From Ectocarpus siliculosus (Eukaryota; Sar; Phaeophyceae; Ectocarpales; Ectocarpaceae), in assembly GCA_000310025.1 (NCBI GenBank), contig FN649748.1, forward strand, positions 573,170 to 636,309: a stretch of DNA of 63,140 nucleotides, written 5' to 3'. Below are positions 10,201 to 21,155 of this stretch, piece by piece. Each line of letters opens with the position of its first letter. The stretch's first letter is position 1. Under the pieces are notes generated by a model. That model saw nothing but the letters and a program-made list of their open reading frames with translations. It was not told the DNA's origin and did no database searches. The position numbers and the translations under genes were made by a program.

Positions 10201-13200
10201 CACCCTCATTATCACACCCCCAAACACACCCTGTGGGTATTCGGACGTGCCATCACACCCCCTTTTTATCAATCCCTCATTTATCACACCCCCAAACACA
10301 CCCTGTGCGTGTTCAGACGTGCTATCACCCCCCGTCAGGGGCCCCTGCGAGCTGCACTTTATCACCCGGGTTACACAAGATACCACACACCCCACAGGAT
10401 ACCACACCCGGTGATAATATTTTTTAAGCCCAAAATGTTGTCACCGGGTGTGTTATCTTGTGTCGTCTACGGTAAGCATGTTGATTTCATCATTGGTATG
10501 CATACCGATACGTGATCTTTGCTAGTGACCGAGCACGCAAACTTGAAAATGAGCAACTCCTCTTTGCGGTAGTATATGTCGTGGCTCCCTGTGGTCCCGC
10601 CCCTTCGCTAATGAATATCCATCACCTTAGCTAGATGTCGTTGTTGGTGTTCCGCAGCTGCACTCGCACTGCTGTTGAGCTACCGCATCGTATGGCAATT
10701 GTGACGAGTGTATCCCATATTCGGTAAGGGTACAATATCGTTATTGCTACCGATTGGTGACTAGTGTTTTCCACCCCAACGTTTAGTAAAAACCAATGTG
10801 GTGGATTCCAATAGAAAACACCAATCGGTGATTGGTAAAAAAGCAATCGGTAAGAACAATCAACAGTTTTTGATCGGCAATACCCTATCGGTCGCGCAAT
10901 AGACTATTGTAGCCTCTGGTGTTAACCTATTGTTTTCTTGCGATGCCTATCGATATTCCGAATCTTATTGCTATGATATGTGACTGTAGTTATTGATAGC
11001 TTTTTTTCTGACTTATTAAAAAACTCGAAACCCAATTTCATACCCTATCATCCAAGGTGTGAGGACAGAACATCCAGGTTTGTAGGTGCCCCGGCTATTT
11101 TTTTCAGAAGTTTACAAGAAACTCCGGGGAAAAGCGGGTCCCCTAACGACTGAAATTGCACAAGCCTCCATGTCTGTAAAAGAACGACCCGGGCGCGCGC
11201 GCGACACAGAGGGAGGGCATAGGAGGCGAGGAGGCACCACAAACAACCGCGAGTATCTCCTATTTCTTATTGCAAAGTGGGGTCGACCGTTTTACATGAA
11301 GGAGCACTATAAAAAAATCACGCACGTGCCGTGCGAATAGTTCTTATTATCTAGACCAAACAGCGGGATTGAAATGCCGAGCGGCCCGCTACAGAACTAC
11401 AGCAGCACTGCAGTACACACTGCGATCTTTGTAGCATCGTCATCATCATCAGCAAACAACAGATCAGCGGTTTGCCGTTTTCTTCCCTCGGCGAAAAGAT
11501 ACATAGTGCCACTTTCGTATGCATTATCATGTTGATGTTTTCAGATGTTGTCTGTTTGTGATCGTCCTTGACAACAGAGCGGAGGCGAGTCGACCGTGCC
11601 CGCCCTATTTCTTTCACACCCACCCGGCGAACGTCTGATAGAGAGAAAAGTACCGACTCAACGAAGTACTACCACCGGAGGACCTATGCAACCGCTTTGC
11701 AATGCTAAAGGGGGACAATTTCTTGACGTTCGTGGACCAGCAACTGTTGCTATTTTGTTCTGGTCTGTGACCTACCAATCGGTCCCCGCATCAAGAAAAA
11801 TATTAGATTCACCCACGGGGAAGCACCGGAGCCATGCACCCACACCTCGGCAGTCCCGCCTATACAGGCATGAGCACCGTTTCCCACCCAAGAATGACCT
11901 AGGCCTACTCGAGGCCCAGCAACCTAGCACCTACCCTCGCCAGGACCAACCCAGCACCTATCCAAGCAGCGGTAACAACCTAGATTTATCGCATCAACGA
12001 CAACCTAGCACCTATCCAAGCCTACCAACCTAGAAATTATCCCATCAACACCAACCTAGTGCCAATGCCGGCACACCAACCTAGAACTTAGCCACCCAGC
12101 GCCAACCTAGCATCCATCGGGTGGGTTTGGGGGGTTAGCGTTAGGGATTTTGGCCGGTTTCCTGCCCGTGCCAAAGCAGGGGTTCTGTTTTGTTTAGCAG
12201 TAACAAAATCGCCTCGGTTGTAATCTACTGGTTACTGGTTGAAGGGATAGAACCTTGAGTGTGGAACAGGGCGTAACAAGAGGCCTCTGACCACTTTGCA
12301 CTTTTATTTTCCTCTAGGGATTGTTTTTGGTCTGTCAAGGTTGTGGGTGCATGGCGTTTTTGCCTCCCTGTGGGTGCATAAAATGTTTTGGCCGCATCCA
12401 CGACTTTTTCAGGCTGAGTAATTTACGACGTCACTTTGAACAGATAACACTGACACTAAGACAGAACGTGCTCACTGTCAGCGCATGCACTCTATTATTT
12501 TCGTACATGCTCAGTATTTCCTTTCCGTTGATGCCAATCGTTTGAAACGAACCAAGATACGAAGTTTTTCCGCCGTGCGCGGACGCAAACACGCGTAACG
12601 GGAAGAGGCACGGATGTTGCATTACCTGGTGACAAGCGAATGACACCGTGGCAGAGCACCAGCAGCAGCGTAGAAATATGCATAGCATCGTGACAGATAG
12701 ATGCATCAGGTTCACAACTTACCCGCCACACTCAATCGCCTCAAGCCTGCCGATTTTCTCGGGGAGTGAAAGCAAGCAGTGTACAATATTTCCCGCAGGT
12801 AGCACAGAAACAAGCCGGTGATGGAGGGCATCAATTTCACCAAGAGAGACTCAACAGCAGCAACAGTAGGCAGACGACTTTGCCTCAATTCACGTTTGTC
12901 TTCGAAGACAGTCAGTAGCGTGGCGGCGTAAGAAACCTGAACCGATCCCAGACATCCACCCTGAGAACGCACAGCAGGAGACCCTCACGCCCTCGAAGGT
13001 TTCTCTCGATGGTGGGTGCGCTCTCGGCTTGGAAAGTTGTGCGGTTTGAGCAGTTAGTTGGACTCACACAACAATAAACTTACCGTCAGGTTACACATGG
13101 CGCATGGATATACCCACGGCCCGCAGGTCGTATACGCTCGTCTCCTTCCCTGCTGTTTTTGATAGCCGGCCTCGGATCTGTAGGGGATAAACGTGCATAA

Positions 13201-16200
13201 GTCTCAGCGGTGTTTGTTGCTGATTGTTGTCTCTGTTTCTCTTGGCTTAAATTCGCACGTGGTCTCCGCTTTATGTTCCCCCTTTACCTCGATAACTCGT
13301 GGGGTAAGGGTGAGGTGTTTCCTTCGATTTGTTCGGGACAACTGCCTGTGTAGCACGGCCATCTCGAAGCACCGCGAAATCAGTGTGACGAAGAGTGCCC
13401 TATTTTTATTCCTCCTCCGAAGCCAGCATATCGCCAATCGGTGCTCTGAAGATCTTGCTCTGGTTGAAACGGATGGTAATTTCGGTCGCCCATGTAGTCG
13501 ACTGTGGGCCCCTTCATCGCGTTGGAAGAGGCGGATATTTAAGGCCTGTTTTCCCTCTTGGGATGGAAGCAAACAATGGTTGCGGTTTCGCCAATCCTCG
13601 ACTCATTGTAACAAGACTTACCCCCCTAGTTTTGCTGGGCTACAAGTGTAGAGGCCTTCGTTTCTCATAAGCAGCGCCTCACGATATGTAGCTGTAGGGG
13701 CACCCAGATGTCGTGTTTGGTCGAGGCCCCGGTATGACACACTGAAGACTGTTCGCGCACAACTCTAACAGGACACAAGACAGGGCCCAAAACTGTAGCG
13801 TTGTGGCTCCGCGATGCCATATCTTCCTACTACAGCAGTTAATAGTGAGCTCTGCACACTTTATATCGCAAACGTAGGTATGTTTGGTGAGGGCGAGTAT
13901 CAAACGCAGCTCACCCGCAATTTCAACGGTGGGCAATCCTAACGGTGGGCTGTCCGATGCAGCTTACCCGTTGCATATCTACGTACCAGATTGTAGCTCA
14001 TCCGTATTCCGCCAGCCCATCCGCGCACAATGGGCGTTTGTCGCAATTCCCCCCCCCGCTACAGGTGGTAGTTTCGTTTTTTGGCAGCGGAAGTGATTGT
14101 AATTCCGGCTCTTGCAGCCAATTGCAGGCAGCGTATGGCGAGTTGCGGGGGGGGGGTATGGTCCACCCCTTGCATGCCACGCCTCGTTTCCGTCCATCCC
14201 AAACATGATGTCCCAGAAGTGCTGCTCTAGTTTCGATCTGACTGTTATTTCGACCACCCACGCGGTTCCACTTTCATGCGTTTGGTGTTTTGTCCTACAA
14301 CGGCAGGGCCCCATCAAGCTCCATGACTATCTCGGGTCCTCCTGGGGGCTGCTTTGCTCGCACCCGGCCGACTTCACGCCGGTGTGCACCACCGAACTTG
14401 GGACATGCGCGAAGCTGAACGTGGAAGGTTGGTGTCTACTGCTACGAAAGTTGTGCTCTGTGGCCCTTGAATATGTACCACACGTGTGCGGGCCGAGCTT
14501 CTGCCGTTTCCGTGCATCTCGTGTCATTTTTGGTGGCACTATGATCTCGCCGGTTCATGCGTTCTTCCGTGTTTTTTGGGGGTATGGGTTCACGTTATTC
14601 TCTCGCCGGTGCAACCGATGTCGTCCGTTGTCCAAAGTTGATCTGCTCTTCTCGACTGCCTCGTGCCCTTTTACAGTGCAGAGAAGATTGACCTCGGTCT
14701 TGCAACGTTCGAGCAAGGGCCGCACGAAACCGTCAGCTCATACGCCCTCCGTTTCCAAAACGAATTTACTCGTTTCGAAGACTACCATCAAGTGCCTGTA
14801 CATGTCTGATAAATCGGGGTGAAATCCATTCGTGAAGCTGTCGATGGCGCTCGCCGCAATGGGACAGCAAATCCTCGCGGGCGGCAACCCCACTGTCAGC
14901 GCCACGCCGTCCACACATGTCTCCAACCGCGCCGCTGTTGCCCAACAGTTTCCTCCTGTAGCGTAGCTCAACCGCAGTTGCTGCGTTTTTCCTGAGTTTT
15001 TTTTTTTTTCCCCGTTTCTTATGTTTCAGGCGGTGAGTTCCCGAAGCGGGATGTGAAGATGTTGGCCATCTCGTGTGATCCGTTGGAGTCGCACCAGGGC
15101 TGGATCGGCGACATCAAGGCACACACCGGCCACGAGGTCAATTTCCCGCTGATTGCGGATGCCGACCGCAGGTACTAGAAAGAAGAAGAGAAGCACGCTT
15201 GCGTATCATATGGTCACGTACCCCCCGCCCCCCACCGTGCTGCAGTGTAGGGCGAACGCTAGAAAAGCACTAAGAAGAATTGTTATCAGGAGAGTACGTA
15301 TGGAAAACCGGTGAGAGGGAGACACAGAATGCGATGGATCACCGGAAAGGCGATAGTATGGAAGGAGATGGGGGGAGACTATAGAGACATACCTCTCTTC
15401 TCAGCGACAACCTCGTTGTTACGTTTGTGCGTGGGGTCCTTCCTCCGGGGTTATAGTGCACATGAGAGTCTTTTTGATGTCGGTCGGTATTTTCGATGAC
15501 GGCAATGCGCTTCGTGAAGTGCTGCGTTATCAACTGTTCAACTAGTTGGGTGGTCCCTTGTTCATGATTTGCCTCGGTGGCATTGCATTCGCTCTTGAGC
15601 CTTCACCACAACGATACGAGCGTTTTCCACCAAACGGCTGTGGTGACGCATGGGTGCAACAGTTGTCGATGTGTTTCTCTCTCAACCTGCCACCCTCGAA
15701 ATATGTGTAGCATCGCGGCTTCCCTGGGCATGCTGCACCCGGACCACATGAGCGCGGAGGGCCTCCCGATGACGGTTCGCACCGTGTACGTCATCAGCCC
15801 CGAGAAGATCCTCAAGCTCGCGCTCACTTACCCGGCTTCCACCGGCAGGAACTTCGACGAGGTTTGTTTTGTCGCGACACCATAGCTTTTGTTCTTGAGA
15901 GAGGGCTTAACTATGATACAGCAGGTCTGGCGTGGTTGCTAGAGGGGTAGAGGCACCCATGTAGTCCGGTGGCATTGATTGGTGGTGTAGGTAGCTTTTG
16001 CGACGAAAAGTTTTCCTGGGTGCGTTAGAACTTGTTTTTTGTCTTCTGACCGACTACTCGGTCCCAGAGAGATATGACTAATATATAGTAAAATCAGTTA
16101 TAGCAGCAGCCGGAGCGCAACTCTGTGACAACATTTTTGAACGCGCTTCGATTCGCGGTTAGATTGAGAGCTATACGTAGAGACGTGGAGATGTAATCTA

Positions 16201-16908
16201 TGCTGTCGTCCCTCTTATGTTGTCGTCCCTCTTTAGCGTGGGGAGATAGACTGATTTTCCTCCCAGAACTGCTGCAGCAACAGGTATCTCACACCACTGG
16301 GAGATGAAAAACACGCACCCGTCTGACAGCAGTCAGTCCTCCTCCTTCAACGTCGCCAACCTCGGTGCACCTCTGTACATAGATCATTCGGGCGATCGAC
16401 TCCCTACAGCTCACGGCCACCCGCAGCCTGGCCACCCCAGCCGACTGGCAGAAGGGCGGCAGTTGCATGGTTCTGCCCACGGTCAGCCCCGAAGATGCGG
16501 CTGAAAAGTTCCCCGAGGTATGCGTACACTGTACTTCGATTTTGTCTTTTGTACAAGATTAAAAAAATCAGCACTTTTTGAGGCTGCCATGAGTGGATCA
16601 CGCCACATGTGCAGTATGATGCCATCACCACTATGGTCATCCACCCAGACAACTATTAACAGTAGGGCCAAGCAAGTAACATTCACTCTCCGTCATGCGC
16701 AGATGAACAGAAGTTCCGTGCCAGATGCCATGCAGCTTGAGAGAAATTTCGCCAGCGGTTTAGGGTTCATCTTGCGTCTGGATATTAGCGCCGCGTATTT
16801 ACCCCCTCCCGCCTCCCCCCCCTCGTGATTCCGCGTGTTTCTCTCCAGCACAAGACGATGGAAGTGCCCTCGGGCAAAGGGTACCTGAGGGTTACCCCCA
16901 CGTCGTGA
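7213..16908 (+). CDS. 1-Cys peroxiredoxin (PRDX6 type), 6 exons, 264 aa
   Basis: Exons: 7213-7398, 14307-14427, 15030-15171, 15711-15861, 16383-16517 and 16849-16908. All introns are GT-AG and codon phase is kept at every junction, giving 264 residues with a single stop. The enzyme reduces H2O2 and lipid hydroperoxides through one peroxidatic cysteine. The peroxidatic motif is HPADFTPVCTTELG with Thr86 and Cys89; the matching Arg is about residue 173 in PMTVRTVYVIS. Other family landmarks are LLLGDKFPDFEAETT, STGRNFDE, TPADWQKG, VLPTVSPEDA and the C-terminal PSGKGYLRVTP. Residues 1-39 precede the usual start; they are rich in Arg, Ser and Ala and lack acidic residues, so they look like a mitochondrial presequence. 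An internal ATG at 7330 would give a 225-residue cytosolic form, the typical family length. The long C-terminal extension after the Trx fold identifies the 1-Cys (Prx6) subgroup. Confidence 0.95.
8317..9071. mobile_element. Large foldback element, about 755 bp
   Basis: The left arm (about 8317-8557) and right arm (about 8833-9071) are near-perfect reverse complements of about 240 bp around a unique centre of about 275 bp. Both arms contain repeated CGGGTACACCCG-like palindromes, and a reading such as GAGCAGTG appears at each end. No transposase is encoded. It sits inside peroxiredoxin intron 1 and is most likely a non-autonomous DNA element. Confidence 0.8.
9670..10475. mobile_element. TIR element with perfect 30 bp terminal inverted repeats, 806 bp
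   Basis: Bases 9670-9699 and 10446-10475 are exact reverse complements over 30 bp; the terminus reads TTACCGTAGACGACACAAG. Just inside each end lies a hairpin built on CCGGTGATAA...TTATCACCGG. The interior is strand-biased, with many ACACCCC motifs, and contains a tandem duplication of about 70 bp (about 10209-10340). No transposase frame is present, so it is a non-autonomous MITE-like element. The flanks do not show an obvious target-site duplication. Confidence 0.85.
10209..10340 (+). repeat. Tandem duplication of about 70 bp inside the TIR element
   Basis: Two consecutive units share TATCACACCCCCAAACACAC, then CCTGTG, then a GACGTGC(C/T)ATCAC end. They differ at a few positions. Confidence 0.7.
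11930..12190 (+). repeat. Dispersed CCAACCTAG-rich repeat, copy 1
   Basis: This stretch contains about seven imperfect reiterations of a CCAACCTAGCACCTAT-like motif. They are followed by GTGGGTTTGGGG and a TTTTGGCCGGTTTC segment. A second copy in the same order and orientation lies at about 57440-57690. Confidence 0.7.
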
Positions 16909-19250
16909 TGGGTTAATCCAGTCCACAAGATCATGCGCTGCGCTGAAAAAGCAACCAACGAGTTCACGGTTGCTCATCTTGGCTCTTTGGGATGCGAAGT
17001 TCTTCATATGGTGTACGTTAGACCGTTGCTCCTAACTTGTGTTCGTGTGCAACTCTGACGCTTCTGTGTAAACAATGGGAGCCGTCGCTGGGAGGAAGGC
17101 TGGACTATTGGCATAGATTATGATCTGAGATGGTTGTTTTAGATGTTCAGTATGAGGCGTGTAAGGTTCCACTAGATATGCCCAGAACACGATCGTATGC
17201 TAGCACACGGCAGTAGTATATATATTCCTTCTGATTTTGGTGGAAACGAAATCCGTATTATTTGTTGCCCACCCTGTTGTAGACCATGTGCCACAAGGCT
17301 ATGAAACCTTCGGGGCGCGGCTTTGTAGAACTTGACCTCACTGTTTTATATTTTCCCCTTTCCTCCGTCCTCGGGGGGGGGATGGGAGTTGTTTTTGGAG
17401 GAAGGTGAGAACCAACCCCAGAAGGATCACGAGGTATTCTTCGTTGTTGTAATATCTTGGTGGACCTCCTCTTTCGTGGCTTACCCCAAACCCTAAACCA
17501 GGAACAACAAGCCGTGCGTATGCGTAGTAAACACTTTCATCTAAATATGTAACAGGTGGTGCGTGCTTGCTTGACAACTTAAATGATTGCCTTTGCAAAA
17601 CAGAAAAGGTGGCGCGAAGATGACACCATGACGGATAAGACAAAAGATGAATGGGTGCGTGCGCCAAGAGTATACGCATTCACGTCGCGTCCTTCTTGTC
17701 CTTCAGCAGTAGACTATGTACTTCGTATTTCGGACATGCTATACCGCACCCGTTCTTCCTCGCTCCGGGCGCGTCAGGCCATGAATCTGAATGCCCCGCG
17801 CGCATGAATGCACTCTCTACACGTGGATCTAAGAGGGCCGGTTGATCAAGTTGTCTACAGCAGTATGTGTAGGTGAGGTATTAACTGCTGCCCATACAAA
17901 GTCTACATTTGGCCAACCAGTTAACACGGTCGATGCTTTGGATCTACGACCACACCACCAGCAGTAGTTAGAGGTGCACGCGCTGCGGAGTGCACCCATT
18001 CAATGCACACCCGGCGCTACAGTAGGAGCTCTGGGCGGGTTCCGCGGTAAAGACGAGTTGTCTCTCCCGCGGCGAGGAAAAACTCAAATGAAAAACCGTT
18101 TTTTTATTTAAAAGCGTAAAAAAAGGACAAGAACAAAAAAATTGTGATCGGATCACCTTGATTTTTTTCACCGCATTGCCGATTTCGGCGCCTCCATGTC
18201 TCCTCGGCAGTCAATTCCGCTTGGCCGATTTAAGGGGGGTAGAGCCACTCAGAAAGTTGATCAGACAAACACTCGACGTGGGAACCGAGAATCCAAAATC
18301 CCGGGAATTTTGAAATTGCTCAGCTACGGCCAGCTTTTTGAGCAGCTGAAAGTCCATTGCAAAGCAAAACTGGGGCATTCCGATAATCAATTATATATTG
18401 GTGATCCCCACCCCAAAATAACCCTAATTCAAAGTCAGGAGAGATCAAATCAACATACATGTGGATAGTGTTGCGGGAGGGGGGATATTTCAGTGTAATT
18501 CCCATAGTGATTCCAGGTTTTAGCCCTGCTTTTGCGCATAATATATCAGTGCGTAGCTGTATCACGGCCGCATCGATCCTGATCAAAATTCTGACGACGG
18601 ATTCTTGATCTACACCACAACAACATTACCCCAGCCTGAGATTTTTATACGATTCGGAGTCGTTTGAATTTTGTTCGGGGGGCCCGCAGACGCGATTTTC
18701 GCCCAATTACCCACTCATTAATCAATAACTCATCACCACGACATCCAAATGGGAAAGGAAGTATATTTTCGTGATCCTCGTGACCTAACGGATGTTGGTA
18801 CCAAATTTCAGAGGTTGAGACCCATTTCTTGCTGCCCATCGAAAAATTCGTGAAAACCATTCGTCTTTATAGCCCGGAACCCGCCTCTGGCACGGTGTGG
18901 GAACAGCAGCAGACAGACAGACAGAGCGGTTCAGTCGTGTTTTCCGGCACGCCTGCACACAAAACGTTGGTGGTATGATTCTCTATCGTAGCCTCCTCCT
19001 GTAGGTTCAATGCAGGGACGTTCCATAAATAATAACGAACGCTGAATTCGGCGCAGAATATTTTGGTCTTTCATGACGTCCTTGTTTTTCGTTTTGTTTT
19101 GCTGCAGTTGTGCATGCTTGACGAACTCATGGAAACCCAACCCAATACCGCCCATTGATACCCGACCCCCCCCCCCCCCCCTTAACAACGCTCTTCTTGT
19201 GTTGCCACACAGCCACCACGCCGCCACACACACACTCCCGCCCTTTCTCC
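16909..19250. other. Intergenic stretch between the peroxiredoxin and ankyrin genes
   Basis: No gene is recognisable. The part from about 18170 to 18900 has an even, AT-richer composition and could be an old repeat. A run of 16 C at about 19166-19181 lies just before the ankyrin gene. Confidence 0.4.
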
Positions 19251-19904
19251 ATGATGCCTACCCCACCGAAATGGTCTCGAGGCCCATTGAACGAACTCCA
19301 CCAGGCCGCAATTCGTGGTTCTGCCGAGCGTATCAATTCCCTGCTAACCAGGGGCGTCATAAACATCAACCAAGGCGATCCGGCGGGCCGGACTCCCCTC
19401 ATGTGCGCCGCCCAAAAGGGCTGCCCGCGCGTTGTCGGCATCCTGCTGAACAAGGGAGCCAACATGTCGATAGCGTGTGACATGGGATTTACTGCCTTGC
19501 TCATTTCCGCTCAAATTGGCCACGTGGCGGTGACTACAAGATTGCTGACAGCCGGTGCCGACCTCGAACAAGCCGACAACCAAGGCTTCAGAGTGCTACA
19601 TATGGCTAGCTCAAACGGGCACTCCGAGGTGATGAAGATACTGATGAATGCGGGCGCGAACGTTGACTGCCGCTGGTTCGGTGGAGAGACACCGCTATAC
19701 CTGGCGGCGTCGAAGGGACACGTGGGCGCGATGCGGCTGCTCGTTGTTGCGAAAGCGAACCCGTTGTTTGCTGTAGGACAGTGCAACTCAGCTCCCGTTG
19801 GATATAGCGGCAATAGGAGGGCAGTCAGACGCGGTGCACCAGCTGATACAGCAGCTAGGGATCGAAGTCTGTACCCCGAGACAAAAGAAACAACGGATAG
19901 CTGA
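19251..19904 (+). CDS. Ankyrin-repeat protein, 217 aa as read, probable frameshift near the C terminus
   Basis: The tandem ATG at 19251/19254 opens a frame with an N-terminal capping helix (NELHQAAIRGSAERINSLL). Four ankyrin repeats follow, recognisable by GRTPLMCAAQKG (residues about 46-57), GFTALLISAQIGH (79-91), GFRVLHMASSNGH (112-124) and GETPLYLAASKGH (145-157). These would form a protein-binding scaffold. After residue about 170 the frame loses ankyrin character. From 19777 the +1 frame instead reads PLDIAAIGGQSDAVHQLIQQ, a clear fifth repeat, and continues to a stop at 19933-19935. A one-base indel between 19777 and 19800 is therefore likely; it could be a true mutation or a draft sequence error. 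An intron is excluded because the only GT..AG pair there would span 19 bp. Confidence 0.8.
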   Translation: MMPTPPKWSRGPLNELHQAAIRGSAERINSLLTRGVININQGDPAGRTPLMCAAQKGCPRVVGILLNKGANMSIACDMGFTALLISAQIGHVAVTTRLLTAGADLEQADNQGFRVLHMASSNGHSEVMKILMNAGANVDCRWFGGETPLYLAASKGHVGAMRLLVVAKANPLFAVGQCNSAPVGYSGNRRAVRRGAPADTAARDRSLYPETKETTDS

Positions 19905-19935
19905 GGAAGCGTGTCCAATAAGAAACCTCCCATAG

Positions 19936-21155
19936 TGCAGCCAGCTCCCACCACTATATAATAATTTGTTGGTAGGGGGGGAGAGTGGTTATTTCGGGTC
20001 GCCCCCCGGCCCCCCGCGCCGCCGCGGGCTGCGGTACCCACTGCTGTTGTACTGCTGTACTGCCACAAATCACGGGAGTCAGGAAGTTCAGGAGAGGGTG
20101 ACAATCCCAATCAATGTTCGCCACCACGGAGCTGTCGATTAAAAATTCTGCGTGAAAAGAAAGAAAGGCTTTCGCTGTGTTGTTGGTTTCTTCGCCAGAA
20201 ACAAACTATAACAGCAGCAGCAGGATGATGCGACAGCCCCAAGAAATTAAGAAATCGGTTTGAAGAAATTGGCCCACTTGGGCCGGTCCTTCGGGCGAAA
20301 ATAAGAAGCTGAGGCTCGACCCGATTTTCACGTTTCTTATCTCCGGGCCCGTTCTTCTGTGTGTAGCTGGCTTGTTGTGTGCTTCTCCTGCTCTTCCCTG
20401 GAAATCGTTCTTTGCTCTTCTCTCCGCCGCCCCCTTCACGGAATCGATAACAAACCGCACGACGAACGCTTTCTGACGGGTGTTCAACATGGTTGGAGTT
20501 ATTGTCGATTACAGCAGTGTAGTAGTCGACTGCTGCTGCTGTGTACTACTACCGCCGTGCCAAATTGATCATGTGATCATGTCGCCTGGCCACCGGGTCT
20601 CTGCTGTAGCCACGAGGTATAGCTTTGTGGGGCGATGACAGCACGTCTATGTACCACCTTGCAGACAGCAAACACTCGGGGTTGGGGAGCACGGGGAGCC
20701 AAACAACAGCATCCACACGCTACCAGGGGCACAACGTCACGACGCTGTGCAGCAGGGTGGAGTCCCGGCCACCGGCCACCGGCCACCGGCCACAAACGCA
20801 CAAGAAAAGAGAAAAAAATGTGGTTCTCCTCCAAACCGTCGTGGTTCTCCGCCCGAACCCCGAGTGCAATCTCCCCGCCCCCCACCCAGCTGCCCAGCTG
20901 CCCCCACCTCACCCCGGACGCAACTCGCCGCATCATCGTCTTTCATCCTTTGCACTCTTCCTTGGTCTCGCCTATTTATGTGTCGTTACATCGAGTGCTT
21001 GGACATACCTACCTCGTTTCAAGTGGCACACTAGTCGGAGGTACTTCCACTCAGGGCAATCCCTCTGTCGTAGGTAACCTTTTCGCATCACTGATGCTGC
21101 TGTGATCGGAGCTGTTCGGAAGCTACATCAGTCCCGCCGCTGTTGTTCTGCTGGA
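19936..21155. other. Intergenic stretch before the GPHR-like gene
   Basis: No gene was found. A short tandem CCGGCCA repeat (about four units, 20767-20791) and a region rich in CAG/CTG (about 20505-20545) are present. The promoter of the downstream gene should lie at the end of this stretch, but I cannot pinpoint it. Confidence 0.4.

Larger units (their letters stand above)
7399..14306 (+). other. Giant first intron (6.9 kb) of the peroxiredoxin gene
   Basis: The intron begins GTGAGT after codon 62 and ends CGGCAG before the GPIKLHDY exon. It holds a foldback element (8317-9071), a TIR element (9670-10475) and one copy of a CCAACCTAG-rich dispersed repeat (about 11930-12190). No internal gene was recognised. 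The other five introns of the gene are 0.3-0.6 kb, so the size comes from inserted repeats. Confidence 0.8.

Noticed and set aside
12700-14000. Possible nested gene in peroxiredoxin intron 1
   Set aside because: Frames up to about 150 codons exist on both strands but none shows a domain or compatible splice chain.
19735-19800. Short intron explaining the ankyrin frame change
   Set aside because: The only GT..AG pair in the right place encloses 19 bp, far below any plausible intron; an indel is more likely.
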